Assembly: GCA_948144175.1 (NCBI GenBank) | Contig: CANXME010000294.1 | Location: 1-64,000, forward strand | DNA length: 64,000 nucleotides | Origin: Closterium sp. NIES-65 | Taxonomy: Eukaryota > Streptophyta > Zygnematophyceae > Desmidiales > Closteriaceae | Reading direction: 5' to 3' | Shown here: positions 1-9,584 of the stretch, piece after piece | Position numbering within the stretch: the first letter of the stretch is position 1 | Layout: each line of letters begins with the position of its first letter | Position numbers and translations under genes: made by a program | Notes under the pieces: generated by a model | Databases searched by the model: none | Told to the model about the DNA's origin: nothing | The model's input: only the letters and a program-made list of their open reading frames with translations

Positions 1-401
1 AGTCCTTACTGCATTAAAAAGAAGCACGCACTATCGCAAATGAACGTGAAGCGTCATACGGTTGGAAACGACCCAAAGCGTCAGACAGTTGGGACGCATC
101 TGAACCGTCGGAGCAGGCATCTGCAGACAGGATGGTTTCGGCGGGAACAGTTTCGTAACTGTTCGCGCCGCACAGTTGGGAATGTATTTGAATAAGGGAA
201 TGTACCCCTTAGAGTACATGGCTAGCTAGGTCGATTCATATTCCCCTGTACTCTTATTTATATCGTGTATCTGCATGTCTTAACTATCTCAAGTATTTAC
301 ATTCACTCTGCTATTGAGGTCAAGGGCCCACCAACATCACTCCTTTGCGTGCGAACCTTCGTGAGTAGATCCTAGGCCACGATCAACTTCTGATCTCAGC
401 A
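1..401 (+). repeat. CopA 5' LTR (partial)
   Basis: This is the 3' portion of the LTR, about 96 percent identical by eye to the end of 6374-6809, ending in TCTCAGCA. Only its left end is missing. Confidence 0.92.
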
Positions 402-413
402 TGGTATCAGAGC
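402..413 (+). other. CopA primer binding site
   Basis: TGGTATCAGAGC lies directly after the LTR and is complementary to the 3' end of plant initiator-Met tRNA. Confidence 0.9.
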
Positions 414-494
414 GACTCAGGAATCCTTTGCATCGCCATCTCCGAAATCTGCGACATTAGGAAAGTGGCGTCCGGCACACGATCACGTGTAAGA

Positions 495-1853
495 ATGGCC
501 GGAGGATCTAGAGGTCAGACGAATCTGACGGCTAAAGCGCAGCCCAACCCGGCTGCGACAAACGAGGAAACAACGACGATTCCTTTTGCCGTCCTCGCAC
601 AACTGCTTTAGCGACTCACGAGCCTGGAGCAAGGGCTCCAGACATTGCGGAATGGCGATGCGGGAACTTCTTCCCAACCCACTCAATCGGCCCCAAACGG
701 CCAAAACTCCGCCCCGCAAGGCTTCTCCCTAGATACGAACGGCTCAACCCCCAAGACTCCCTGTCCCAGCGATGAAGCAATTCTCTCCGCGCAATCAGGT
801 TTTTGAGCATATAAAAATAAAGACAAGTGTGTGCTTTGACGGTAGAGACTTTTACACATGGAGCTTCGAGCTGGAGCTGCTGCTGCAAAATGCGCAGATT
901 TATGATTATTTCGACGGAGCTACTCAGGACCTGCTGAGGACACCGACGACGCAAGGACTCGCTATTGTAACAAGTCCCTGATGGCGTACGGGATTCTTCT
1001 GCGTAACATGTCGCCGGCGGAGCAGCTGAACATTCGTTCATACAAGACATCGACTGCCCCAGCCCTTGACGCTTGGCGCCACCTGAACGGCGTGTATCAG
1101 CCCAAGGACTCCGTCTCCTTGAGCCGACTACTCCAGCAACTGCTGGAAACTAAGATTACCTCACGGGAGAAGGTCAACAGCTACATCAACCGCTGTCGGA
1201 GCCTTCGCGATCAAATCGTGAAGTTGGGAAGCTCAATTTCCGAGGAAATCTTCGTGAACATTGTTCTTCAAGGGCTTGGCCCAGAGTGGCGGCCCTGCAA
1301 GGCGCTCCTCCGACAGCAGGGGGTCATCTCAGAGGCCGCCCTTTGCGCCGCCCTCCTCGTCGAAGAACGGGATATGGATCAGCAGCGACCAACGCCACGA
1401 CGAGAACGCGAACGGCTCGCCTTCTACGCCGACAACAACGAAGAGCGACGACCGCGGCGCCTCTACTGCAAAATCTGCAGAAACTTTGGGCATTTGGCGG
1501 ATCGATGTGAGTTCCGATCTCGCCCTCACCAGACCAATCTGAGCAACTGGTCCGGCCGACAAGACGCACAAGGCGACGTGCATCCAGCCCAAGGGTATCA
1601 ACCTCCACCCGCGCGCAATCTGAACTCAACCGTTCAGCATCAGCAGCAGCAGCCATCAACTGCCCCTACGAGCAACGTCATGAGCAACATGGCCATGACA
1701 GGCGAGTCACGTCATCGCCGTGCTCGCTCACCCTCACCTGAGCCAACACCGCACCCCATCGGCGCGTTCACCAACAACAACCCGTTCAGCCCGCGCCGCG
1801 ACTACAACGACGACGACGACCAGGACTGGAACCCTCGCAGTCCCGCTGCTTGA
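495..1853 (+). pseudogene. CopA gag (broken)
   Basis: A start at 495 opens MAGGSRGQ but stops near 610. The capsid-like domain resumes at about 772 and, after a frame change near 981, runs to 1853. The main piece has the retrotransposon gag helices (LRNMSPAEQLNIRSYK, then LRDQIVKLG) and a CCHC zinc knuckle CKICRNFGHLADRC, spaced C-x2-C-x4-H-x4-C. The role would be capsid assembly and RNA packaging. At least one stop and one frameshift break it. The C-terminus is Arg/Pro/Asp-rich. Confidence 0.85.
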
Positions 1854-1854
1854 A

Positions 1855-2624
1855 ATTCCCCCGCACATACCAGACATGCGGGTGGCGCCACTTGATTGGC
1901 TCTCGCGCGAGCAATTTCTGAAGTTCGACACCCCGCACATCGTCACACCGCGATTGGCGTTGCTCGCACGTGACGACAACTTTCGCTACAACACTGGTAC
2001 CTGGACAGCTGCTGCGGCCAGCATATGGTGGGCTCCGAGCGTTACATATCCAACGCCGTCCCCACCCCTACAGTAACTTACGTCACTGTGGCGAACAACA
2101 CGCGCCTGCGCGCAAGCGCACAAGGCATCGTCGTGCTCAAAGCACGTGGAAGCCGCACGCACATCACGCTTAACGATGTGCTGATCGTCCAGAACCTGCA
2201 CTTCAACCTCCTGTCCGCCGCACAGCTCATGGACTGCGGCGTCGACCTCAGCACGGATCGCGAGACACGAGACATCCTGCTGCACTACGAATCGAGCACA
2301 TTTCCTCGCAGGCAGATCGGACGAGCGCACTCTGAAAATAGAGTGTATGTCCTACATTTCGACATTCCCGACTGCAGCGGCGACTCGCACGAGTTGATTG
2401 ATCTCGTGCCACTGCGCTTCGAGCACATCCACCGCAGGGATTGGAAGCACCCTGACGGCAGACCGTGGGTTCCGCATCATCCCCACCCACGCAAAACGGC
2501 GTTACACAACCCCGATCCAGATGGCATCTGCACGACGACATCAACAAGCGAGATTGCTGGCCGCGGACTCGCCGCCATCGCTGAAGCAGAGCGCCACGCG
2601 CCCCTAGAGGAAGGGATGACGTAG
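1855..2624 (+). pseudogene. CopA protease region with DSCCGQ active-site motif
   Basis: The frame carrying 2025-2624 includes WYLDSCCGQHM at 1995-2027, exactly where copia proteases have W-x-L-D-S-G-A-x-x-H-M. Downstream residues such as LHFNLLSAAQLMDCGVD match the conserved region after the protease. The catalytic triplet reads Asp-Ser-Cys rather than Asp-Ser-Gly. The same DSCCGQ recurs in CopB (49340-49370, minus), so it belongs to the lineage and is not a sequencing error. A one-base loss just before the motif and a TAG at 2622 break the frame. Confidence 0.8.
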
Positions 2625-3440
2625 CTTGAGCTTGAAGTTACCACCCACGGCATCTTCGGCACGCCAGAGCATCCCCTCATCGGTCCCCCCACACAGCACC
2701 TCCAAGGCATGCTGCGCGGAACCGGCGTCGGCACCTTTGATGCCCATGGCGAGCCGCGACCCTACACCTACGAGAGGTTTTTGGCCATCTACTCTCATCG
2801 ACGCGACTCATCAGAGAAACTCACCGAGGAGCAAGAGGAAGAATTGGCGCACCGCGAAGCTGAGGAGCTTCGCCAGCAAAGCCTCGCAGAAGCACGTGGG
2901 ACCTTCGCTCGCGCCACCTGGGAGCTGAGGCTGAAGAAAGTGCCTCCAATGAAGGGGGGTGGGGGAGCGCTGGAGGATGGGGAACAAGTGACACTGGCGG
3001 CTGGGGAGACACCGGCGGAACCTGGGCCAACGCGACCGGCGGATGGGGCGCCACAACTAGCGCCAACAATAGCGGCTGGGGTACTTTCCGCGAAGAATGA
3101 AAGGGGGGAGAAACGAAACTAAGGAAATTGAGGCAACACCTACAGTCGTTCCTCTTGGCCGTCCCCCGGTCACATCCACTCGCACCACCTCCTCCTGACA
3201 GGGCCCCCCGCGCCGCGATCCATGGGACACCATCATCAGGGGCAAACGAGCCGTCAACCCCGCGTCGCACGTCTACGGACCTGCCCCTGGGCCACGCGAA
3301 CTGGCGTTCGTACTTGGCACGATCCCTGGGACCAACATTCCGCTCTCTGAGATTCGTGACATAGAGTTCTTGTGCTGATGCTGACCACCGCGCTGGAAGA
3401 AGAAGAAGCAGAAGGGAGTAGCAGCAGAACCTGCTCCTGT
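2625..3440 (+). other. CopA accessory segment between protease and integrase, with Trp-Gly repeats
   Basis: About 800 bp here have no counterpart in CopB, where protease and integrase are almost adjacent. One frame first gives a Glu/Arg-rich stretch (SSEKLTEEQEEELAHREAEE, near 2800-2870). A frame shifted by one then encodes GGWGSAGGWG, TGGWGDTGG, ATGGWGA and NSGWGTF (2954-3088) and stops at 3098. That is five Gly-Trp-Gly units and one further Trp in about 45 codons. No function is proven. The spacing resembles Argonaute-hook repeats, and G-rich low complexity is the alternative. Confidence 0.6.
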
Positions 3441-3454
3441 ACCTGACGAAGACC

Positions 3455-4400
3455 TTGAGGAAGCACGCGCACGCTACATACGCACCTCCAAGCTTTTGCG
3501 CTGACGATACTCTCTGGCACCAGCGCCTCGGACACCCTTCACGTGCGACGCTGAAAAACAGCATCGACGCAGGCGTCTTCGCTCCTGGCGCAATCCTGCG
3601 CCCTGATGGCTCCGAAGTGAGAGGCGCGACACATCCACCCAACTGCACCGTCTGCCCCAAAGCTGCGCTGAGCCACCAACCGTTCCCGCTGCTCGAACCT
3701 GGAACGAACCGCTACCCCAAGCTACACAAGGCGTACAGCGATTTCCTGAACGTGGGGCATTGCGGAGCCGAGGATGAAATGTACACGCTCACCTTCATCG
3801 ACGCTAGAACGCACTACGTGTGGATCGTAAACGTGGAGTCACGCGACATAGCCTACGAGGTGTTTCGCCTCTGGCTGGCGCACGCAGAGCGACAGTCTGG
3901 GAAGAAGTTGAAAATCTGGCAATCTGACGGCGCGGCGAGAATTCAGGAGCAACCAGATGCAAACCTACCTCACGCAAAAGGGGATCGAGCACCATATTTC
4001 TCTCCCCTACGCGCACCAGCAGCAGGGCGTAGCTGAGCGGACGAACCGCATGCTAATGACGAAGGTGCGCGCGCTGATGAAGCAGTCGAAATTGCCGCCG
4101 ATCTACTGGACCTACGCGATGTACCACGCAGTGCGGGTGCACAACCTACTCTCGACCAACGCCATCACCGGCAATCTGTCCCCGCACGTCAAATGGACCG
4201 GGACCAAAGGGGATACTTCCATGCAGCGAGTATGGGAGTGCATGGTTCAATACCGCCCGCCGACCTCAAACCATCGGCAAATTCGCCAGCTGTGCTCGCT
4301 AGGGGATCCATCTCGCATCAGTCATGAGTACAAGGCGTGGATCGTGCTGGACCTCCTCAGTCAGAAAATCGCTCACGCTCGCGACGTCATCTTCTACGAG
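3455..4400 (+). pseudogene. CopA integrase (frameshifted)
   Basis: The N-terminal HHCC module is seen as LWHQRLGHPS and CTVC (about 3510-3660). The core follows: YSDFLNVG supplies the first Asp and IWQSDGAA the second (about 3915). A frameshift near 3940 moves the third acidic residue (QQGVAERTNRML, about 4020-4060) into the frame of 3957-4982. The enzyme would insert the cDNA into the genome. It cannot be made from this copy without frame correction. Confidence 0.85.
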
Positions 4401-4659
4401 CGCCTCTTCCTCGACCAGTTCCGCCGCGACGAAGAAATGAAACGCGAACCGCGTCTACGCGAACGATGGGCACAGCTACGCAACTCCCGAAGACAAAGCC
4501 GCTGCAGCAATCTTGGAGTAGGACACGAGGGGCGAGTTTGTGTGGGAAGAACGACGCACGCAGCGACAACGACGACGACGATTCCTCGGGGAGGAGGAAT
4601 GGGCGCAGCAGGTGGAAGCGGAACAGGCGGAAGCGGTAGAGGCACAGCACCACCAACGC

Positions 4660-6060
4660 CTCCTAAACCAGAAAGCGATGACGACAACGTACAAGAAGTC
4701 ATCCCGCAACGTCGCCACGAAAACCACTATCTCTGGACTGCAGCTGCTCGGGCTCCACACCGCAACTTCGAAGGCGCCATGTGTCATCGAGCCCCGAAAT
4801 CCGTGCGAAGCTCTTTCTGGACCACACAGCAAGGAGTGGCGCAAAGCAATGGATGCGGAAATCCGTGCACTCGGGTCGCGCGACACCTGGGTGCTCGTCG
4901 AGTGTGCAGCAGTAAAGGGGAGAAGGATTCTCTCCAGCAAATGGGTCTTCCGAGTGAAGACAGGAGCCGACGGAAGGATTGAGCGATTCAAGGCACGCTG
5001 GGTGGTACGCGGCTACGATCAAAGGCACGGGATCGATTTTGACCAGGACATTTGCACCGGTCAGCCGTCACACGTCCGTCAGAAATTCTCCTTGCCATCG
5101 CAAGCCGCACGACACCTACCACTCCGGCAGATCGATGTGAACAATGCGTTCCTGTACGCATTAGTGGACGCCGTGATCTACGTGGAAGAGCCACACACTT
5201 AGGGCAACGGAGACCCACGCGTCTGTCAGCTACGCAAGTCCCTCTATGGGATCAAACAGGCATCGAGACTCTTGCAGCAGTATCTGCACAACATACTGCT
5301 TGAAATCGGGTTCAAGCAGCTGCCTCACGATCCTGGAATGTATCGTCGCAATTTCCGCGGCGAATACATCCTCCTCATGGTCTACGTCGACGACCTTCTC
5401 TACACAGGCTCAAGCAACGAACTACTCGAGCAGTTTGAGAGAAGCCTCGAAGGGCGCGTCGACATCACCTGCAATCATGACGTGAAAAGTTTCTCGGACT
5501 CAACATCACCTACTCGCCGAAAGCCATTCATCTCTCAGCAGCGAAGTATGCGAAGGAGCTTAGCAAGCGCTTCAACATTGCGCCTGCACCACTCTCCACC
5601 CCTTACCGCACTCCACGACCCAACCACAAGCCTGACAGCAAAGCCCTGTCCCCTGCTAGGCTTCACACTTACCAGCAGCAGTTGGGATGCCTGCTTTTCG
5701 CACTCTGTTACCTGCAGGCCCGACCTCTCCTACATTGCGAGCCAGTTGGCTCAGTACTCACGCAAACCAACGGCTGAGAATCTCTCAAATCTTCAGCGAG
5801 CCCTTCAATTCTTCATCTCCACGCCCAATGTCGGGCTCAGTTATTCCACCATCCCAACCACATCCTTCAGTCTCGTCGGCTACGTGGATGCCGATCACGC
5901 CGCTGACCCTGACAATCGACGGTCCAGGACAGGGTTCCTCTTCCGCCTCGAGCCCAGCGGCCCCATCTCTTGGAACTCTCAAAAGCAGGAGTTGGTTGCC
6001 CTGTCATCGGCGGAAGCTGAATTTATCGCAGCAACAGCAGCTGTCCGCGAAAGTCTCTAA
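4660..6060 (+). pseudogene. CopA reverse transcriptase and RNase H (broken)
   Basis: RT blocks are visible: EWRKAMDAEIRAL, SKWVFRVKTGADG, VDVNNAFLYA-like IDVNNAFLYA, a stop near 5201, LRKSLYGIKQASR, then VYVDDLLYTG with the YxDD catalytic pair (about 5380-5405). RNase H begins at GYVDADHAADPDNRRS (about 5878) and continues to a TAA at 6058. Stops at about 5201 and 6058 and a frame change near 5480 make it a pseudogene. Confidence 0.85.
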
Positions 6061-6081
6061 CTTCAGGAACCGCTGCAGGAA

Positions 6082-6366
6082 GTGAAAATTCCGGCCTCAA
6101 CGAGCTTTCGCCTGCACTGCGACAACCAGAGCGCGATTCGCATCGCGAACAAACCTGGTTTCGTCAACCGCACCAAGCACATTGCGCTGCGGTACTTCTC
6201 CGTGAAGGATGAGGTGGACAAGGGCAAGGTCAACTTGACCTACTGCCCGACCGAAGACATGGCAGCAGACTTCCTCACGAAGAAACTGCCACGCCAGCAG
6301 TATCAGCACTGCTCCGAACTCAGCGGCGTGGTCAAGCAGGTCAAGTCGAGCTGCGGCCAGGAGTGA
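6082..6366 (+). pseudogene. CopA RNase H C-terminal part
   Basis: The frame reads CDNQSAIRIANKP, TKHIALRYFSVKDEV and the typical end ADFLTKKLP. It is the tail of the pol polyprotein, separated from the preceding part by the TAA at 6058. The purine-rich GTGAAGGGGGA immediately after the stop is the polypurine tract priming plus-strand synthesis. Confidence 0.85.
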
Positions 6367-6373
6367 AGGGGGA

Positions 6374-6809
6374 TGTTACGAAAAGTAATACTTGAATATT
6401 AATGTGCACTCCTCACCGCAGCAAAAAGAAGAACGCAGTATCGCGAATGAACGCGAAGCGTCATACGGTTGGAAACGACCCGAAGCGTCAGACAGCTGGA
6501 ACGCATCTGAACCGTCGGAGCAGGCATCTGCAGGCAGGATGGTTTCGGCGGGAACAATTTCATAACTGTTCGCGCCGCACAGTTGGGAATGTATTTGAAT
6601 AAGGGAATGTACCCCTTAGAGTACATGGCTAGCTAGGTCGATTCATATTCCCCTGTACTCTTATTTATATCGTTGTATCTGCATGTCTTAACTATCTCAA
6701 GCATTTACATTCACTCTGCTATTGAGGTCAAGGGCCCACCAACATCACTCCTTTGCGTGCGAACCTTCGTGAGTAGATCCTAGGCCACGATCAACTTCTG
6801 ATCTCAGCA
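6374..6809 (+). repeat. CopA 3' LTR
   Basis: The 436-bp repeat begins TGTTACGA and ends CTCAGCA. It contains the block around 6600-6625 (AATGTACCCCTTAGAG), shared with the CopB LTR (31190-31215, inverted) and with LtrL. Confidence 0.92.
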
Positions 6810-7237
6810 GCTTTGATACCATGTTACAATCCCAAGAGGGACTTAGCGAAGGATCGCTTAGGGTTGATCGCAGAGAAGTGTTGCAGCGGAAGGTTGAACC
6901 TCAGATCAGAATGAATATAAATGACTGAGTTGATAATACCGTAACATGCAGTTATCAGGTTTTTATACGAATACAGAGGAATACGAAAAGACCTAGACTA
7001 GCCATGTACTATAAGGGGTACATTCCCCTATTGCAGCGAAATTAAAACCGTGCGGCGTGGGAACCCGTTTCAAAACCTGTTCCCGCTCTTTTCACTTCAA
7101 ATGCTTTTGCATGCATCGGTCTTGGTCAGACAGTTGCTACGTCGCTTCGCCTCTTCTGTCTCCTCGTCTTCGTACTCGACAGAGTCGGCTCCTGCAGCAT
7201 ACAGGAATGTCTTCTCATATGAAATCATATCGTAACA
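6810..7237 (-). repeat. LtrL: minus-strand copia LTR relic with its primer site
   Basis: Read on the minus strand, a segment starting TGTTACGAT (7237) and ending GTAACA (6822) is followed at once by TGGTATCAAAGC (6821-6810), a primer-site sequence. It is thus a 416-bp 5' LTR plus 12 nt of leader. No internal region remains: CopA's 3' LTR ends at 6809 exactly beside it. The simplest reading is that CopA inserted into LtrL just inside its primer site. It shares the GTACATTCCCC block with CopA. Confidence 0.75.
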
Positions 7238-7694
7238 AATCTGAAATCAGTAACGAGGTATGGTGTCGTTCGTTACCGTCCGTGAACGTCGCAGATTCAC
7301 TGTGCATGAGAAGAAAGAACACACGTTTGGCTAAAAGGGCACGTGAAAAAACAACCCTAGTTCATTGTCCTTCAGTTTCATCAATCTTTGAACTTGGACA
7401 CACAATTATCACAAACAGACGTAAACGAATTTCACGAAACGGGTTACCAGCAAAAGGTAGACCTCATTTTTGAACCCTCTACACCAAAAGACACGCGCCC
7501 TTACCACCCATTTATGAAACTTTCGGACAATGGAAATCGGAAAAATCTGCGGGGGAAGAGGTGCTTTGGAAACAGGAAGGAAGTTTGGGCAGACGGCTTG
7601 AAAAGGCATCCCTTCGCTTCCCTCCTCCGCTCACACCAGGCCTGTATCTCGGTTCTCAACGGGGTTGGTTGATTTTCGCAGTTTTGTTGGCACG
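7238..7694. other. Unassigned spacer
   Basis: AT-richer sequence than its neighbours. It has an open stretch at 7388-7672, but no recognisable domain, no splice-supported exon and no repeat. I see nothing I can name. Confidence 0.4.
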
Positions 7695-8189
7695 TGTAAC
7701 AAGTGGGGGCTGCACTAGAGGCAGCGTGAAGCGCACAGGAGGCGAAAGCATGCAGCAGCAGCGTGCAACTGCGAACGTGGGCAGCAAAGGGACGGAAGTG
7801 AGCAGGACGTGGGGGACCCACGTGAGAAGGGCGAAACTGAGGTTTCGTGCCTTGACTGACTTGGGGGGACTTCCGCGCGGGACAGGTGGCGAAAGTCCAG
7901 ACTTGGAGGAATAGAAATGTAACACGTGTGTGGGTGCAGTGAGGTGTACAAACGTGAGTAGAAATATGGAATGCGGCTCGATGTTGGGGCTGGCCACCCG
8001 AATCGACATTCCGAGCCGCATGTCTGAATTGTAAATGTACTGTACATATAAAAATGCATTCGTGGGAATTAGAGAGTAGTTGCTGTTTCTCTTTCTGTTT
8101 GTTCTTCCTTGCTTCTAAGGAAATTCTCTTGGGAAGAATTCTCAGCCAGAAACAACTTGAACAAGCCCAAGTGCCGTGAGCTTGTTCCA
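7695..8189 (+). repeat. GypM 5' LTR
   Basis: Begins TGTAACAAG, ends TTGTTCCA. It holds TACATATAAAAATGC (8041-8055), a good TATA-box candidate, upstream of the presumed R region. Confidence 0.95.
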
Positions 8190-8191
8190 CT

Positions 8192-8203
8192 TGGTATCAG
8201 AGC
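8192..8203 (+). other. GypM primer binding site
   Basis: TGGTATCAGAGC lies two bases after the LTR end and is complementary to the 3' end of initiator-Met tRNA. Confidence 0.9.
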
Positions 8204-8245
8204 CTATTTTTTCCTCGTGAGTTGCTGCCGGGAGATTTTTGCACC

Positions 8246-9081
8246 ATGGCCGATTCAGAGCGTGATGCCGCAGTTCGAGAGCTCATAGCCAAGGAGGTGC
8301 AGGCTACCCTGCAGAACGCAGCTGCACAGCATAGCGTAGCTACAGCTCCAGGAAGCGTAGCCATGTGAGAGCATCGATGCCGGACACCCTTGTTCCAGGG
8401 AAAGGACAACCGGTGGTTCGACGATGGCTCTTCCTAGTGGAAGAATATCTACGCTTGAGCCATGTGGCTGGTGAGGAGTGGGCGCCGTTTGCTGGAACCC
8501 TACTCCGAGGCTCTGCGGTTGCATGGTGGCAATCGGTGCGACCTGCTATCCAAACCTGGCAGCAATTCAAGGAAGCTCTCGTTGCGTCATACGAACCTAT
8601 CAACGCAATGGCAAGGGCGCGTGATCGACTTGCAAATCTGCGGCAGCGTACTTCTGTAGCAGATTACATCGCTGAATTTCGTGATATCTCCACCGAAATT
8701 TCAGACCTTTCAACGGCTGAAGCGCTTGACAAGTTTAAGCGCGGGTTGAAAGACGACGTTAGGATGGAGGTAGAGGTGCAGGGCTGTAGTTTGCTTGAGG
8801 AGATGGCGCGTGTCGCTGAACGATGCGATGAGATTCATTTCGGTAACCGTCGCAACCGTTTTAACCGTGGGATGCGGTTCAGTCCGAACATGTTCCAACC
8901 TTTCCATGGGGAGCAGCGTGGTGGTGTAGGACCGACACCGATGGAGCTGGATACAATTGACAAGAACAAGGAGAAGCGGAAGGGCTTTGCTGGAAATTGT
9001 TTCAAGTGTGGGAAGCGTGGCCACAAAGCACTCAACTGCCCTACCAAGCCAAGGCAGCCGGGAAACAAGCCTCACCAGTAG
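8246..9081 (+). pseudogene. GypM gag (two frames)
   Basis: ATG at 8246 opens MADSERDAAVRELIAKEV and stops at 8368. The capsid domain then reads on in another frame (WLFLVEEYLRL, AVAWWQSVRP, FKEALVASYEP, MARARDRLANLRQ) to 9081. A frame switch is also needed within FQGKDNRWF / WLFLVEEY near 8420. A CCHC knuckle, [14 protein letters not shown], lies at about 8998-9040. At least one indel breaks the frame, so gag is probably not made intact. Confidence 0.85.
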
Positions 9082-9584
9082 CTTCGGGGCGAGTTTCTGG
9101 TGGTGAGGATTGCCCCACCTTGCTGACTCCATCCTCAACGCCACTGCAGCAGGAGTCGGAAGGAGCCATAGTACTTCGGGGGCAGATTCGTGGTAAGGAG
9201 GTAAAGATGTTGCTGGATAGTGGTGCTTCATCCAATTTCATTTCTTCTTGGCTGGTGCATGAATTGAAGTTACCTGTGCAGAGCAGTACAGTGGAGAGTA
9301 CGGTGCGCATGGCGGATGGTGTAGTGAGGAGCTGTGGACCTGAGTTGTACCCGGTCAACTGCAACATAGGGGAGTTTCATGGAAAAATCCCTTTCCAACA
9401 GATCTGGCTTGACGGTCATGACATCATCTTGGGCAGGAATTGGTTGGCAGCAGTGAGCCCTCAGGTGGATTGGAGAACCAGGGAGGTGAAGGTGCTGTTT
9501 GGGGGGAGGTTTGTTCACCTACCAGTGGTGCAGCAGCAGGAAGGGATGTCCTTGCAGCTGATTAGTGCGAAGCAGTTTTGGTAA
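8997..9584 (+). CDS. GypM protease (retropepsin-like)
   Basis: The frame overlaps the end of gag at minus one. It contains [13 protein letters not shown] (about 9207-9245) with a normal Asp-Ser-Gly-Ala catalytic motif, then [10 protein letters not shown], the second conserved protease block (I-L-G-x-x-W). It ends at a TAA at 9582. In gypsy elements this module is part of one pol polyprotein. Here it is separated from RT by a one-base frame change at about 9580, so polyprotein synthesis would fail. Confidence 0.8.
   Translation: MFQVWEAWPQSTQLPYQAKAAGKQASPVASGRVSGGEDCPTLLTPSSTPLQQESEGAIVLRGQIRGKEVKMLLDSGASSNFISSWLVHELKLPVQSSTVESTVRMADGVVRSCGPELYPVNCNIGEFHGKIPFQQIWLDGHDIILGRNWLAAVSPQVDWRTREVKVLFGGRFVHLPVVQQQEGMSLQLISAKQFW

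Larger units (their letters stand above)
1..6809 (+). mobile_element. CopA: decayed Ty1/copia element, 5' LTR cut by window edge
   Basis: The two ends of this segment are direct repeats: 1-401 matches the 3' part of 6374-6809. The 5' LTR ends in CA and is followed at once by TGGTATCAGAGC (402-413), the usual copia site for initiator-Met tRNA. A purine tract ending at 6373 precedes the 3' LTR. Gag, protease, integrase, RT and RNase H follow in copia order but in several frames with stops, so the copy is dead. The left target duplication lies outside the window. If the element used 5 bp, the right-hand copy would be GCTTT (6810-6814). Confidence 0.93.

Noticed and set aside
7388..7672. 94-codon frame as a small gene
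   Set aside because: No recognisable residues, no splice support, adjacent to LTR ends; coding status cannot be supported.
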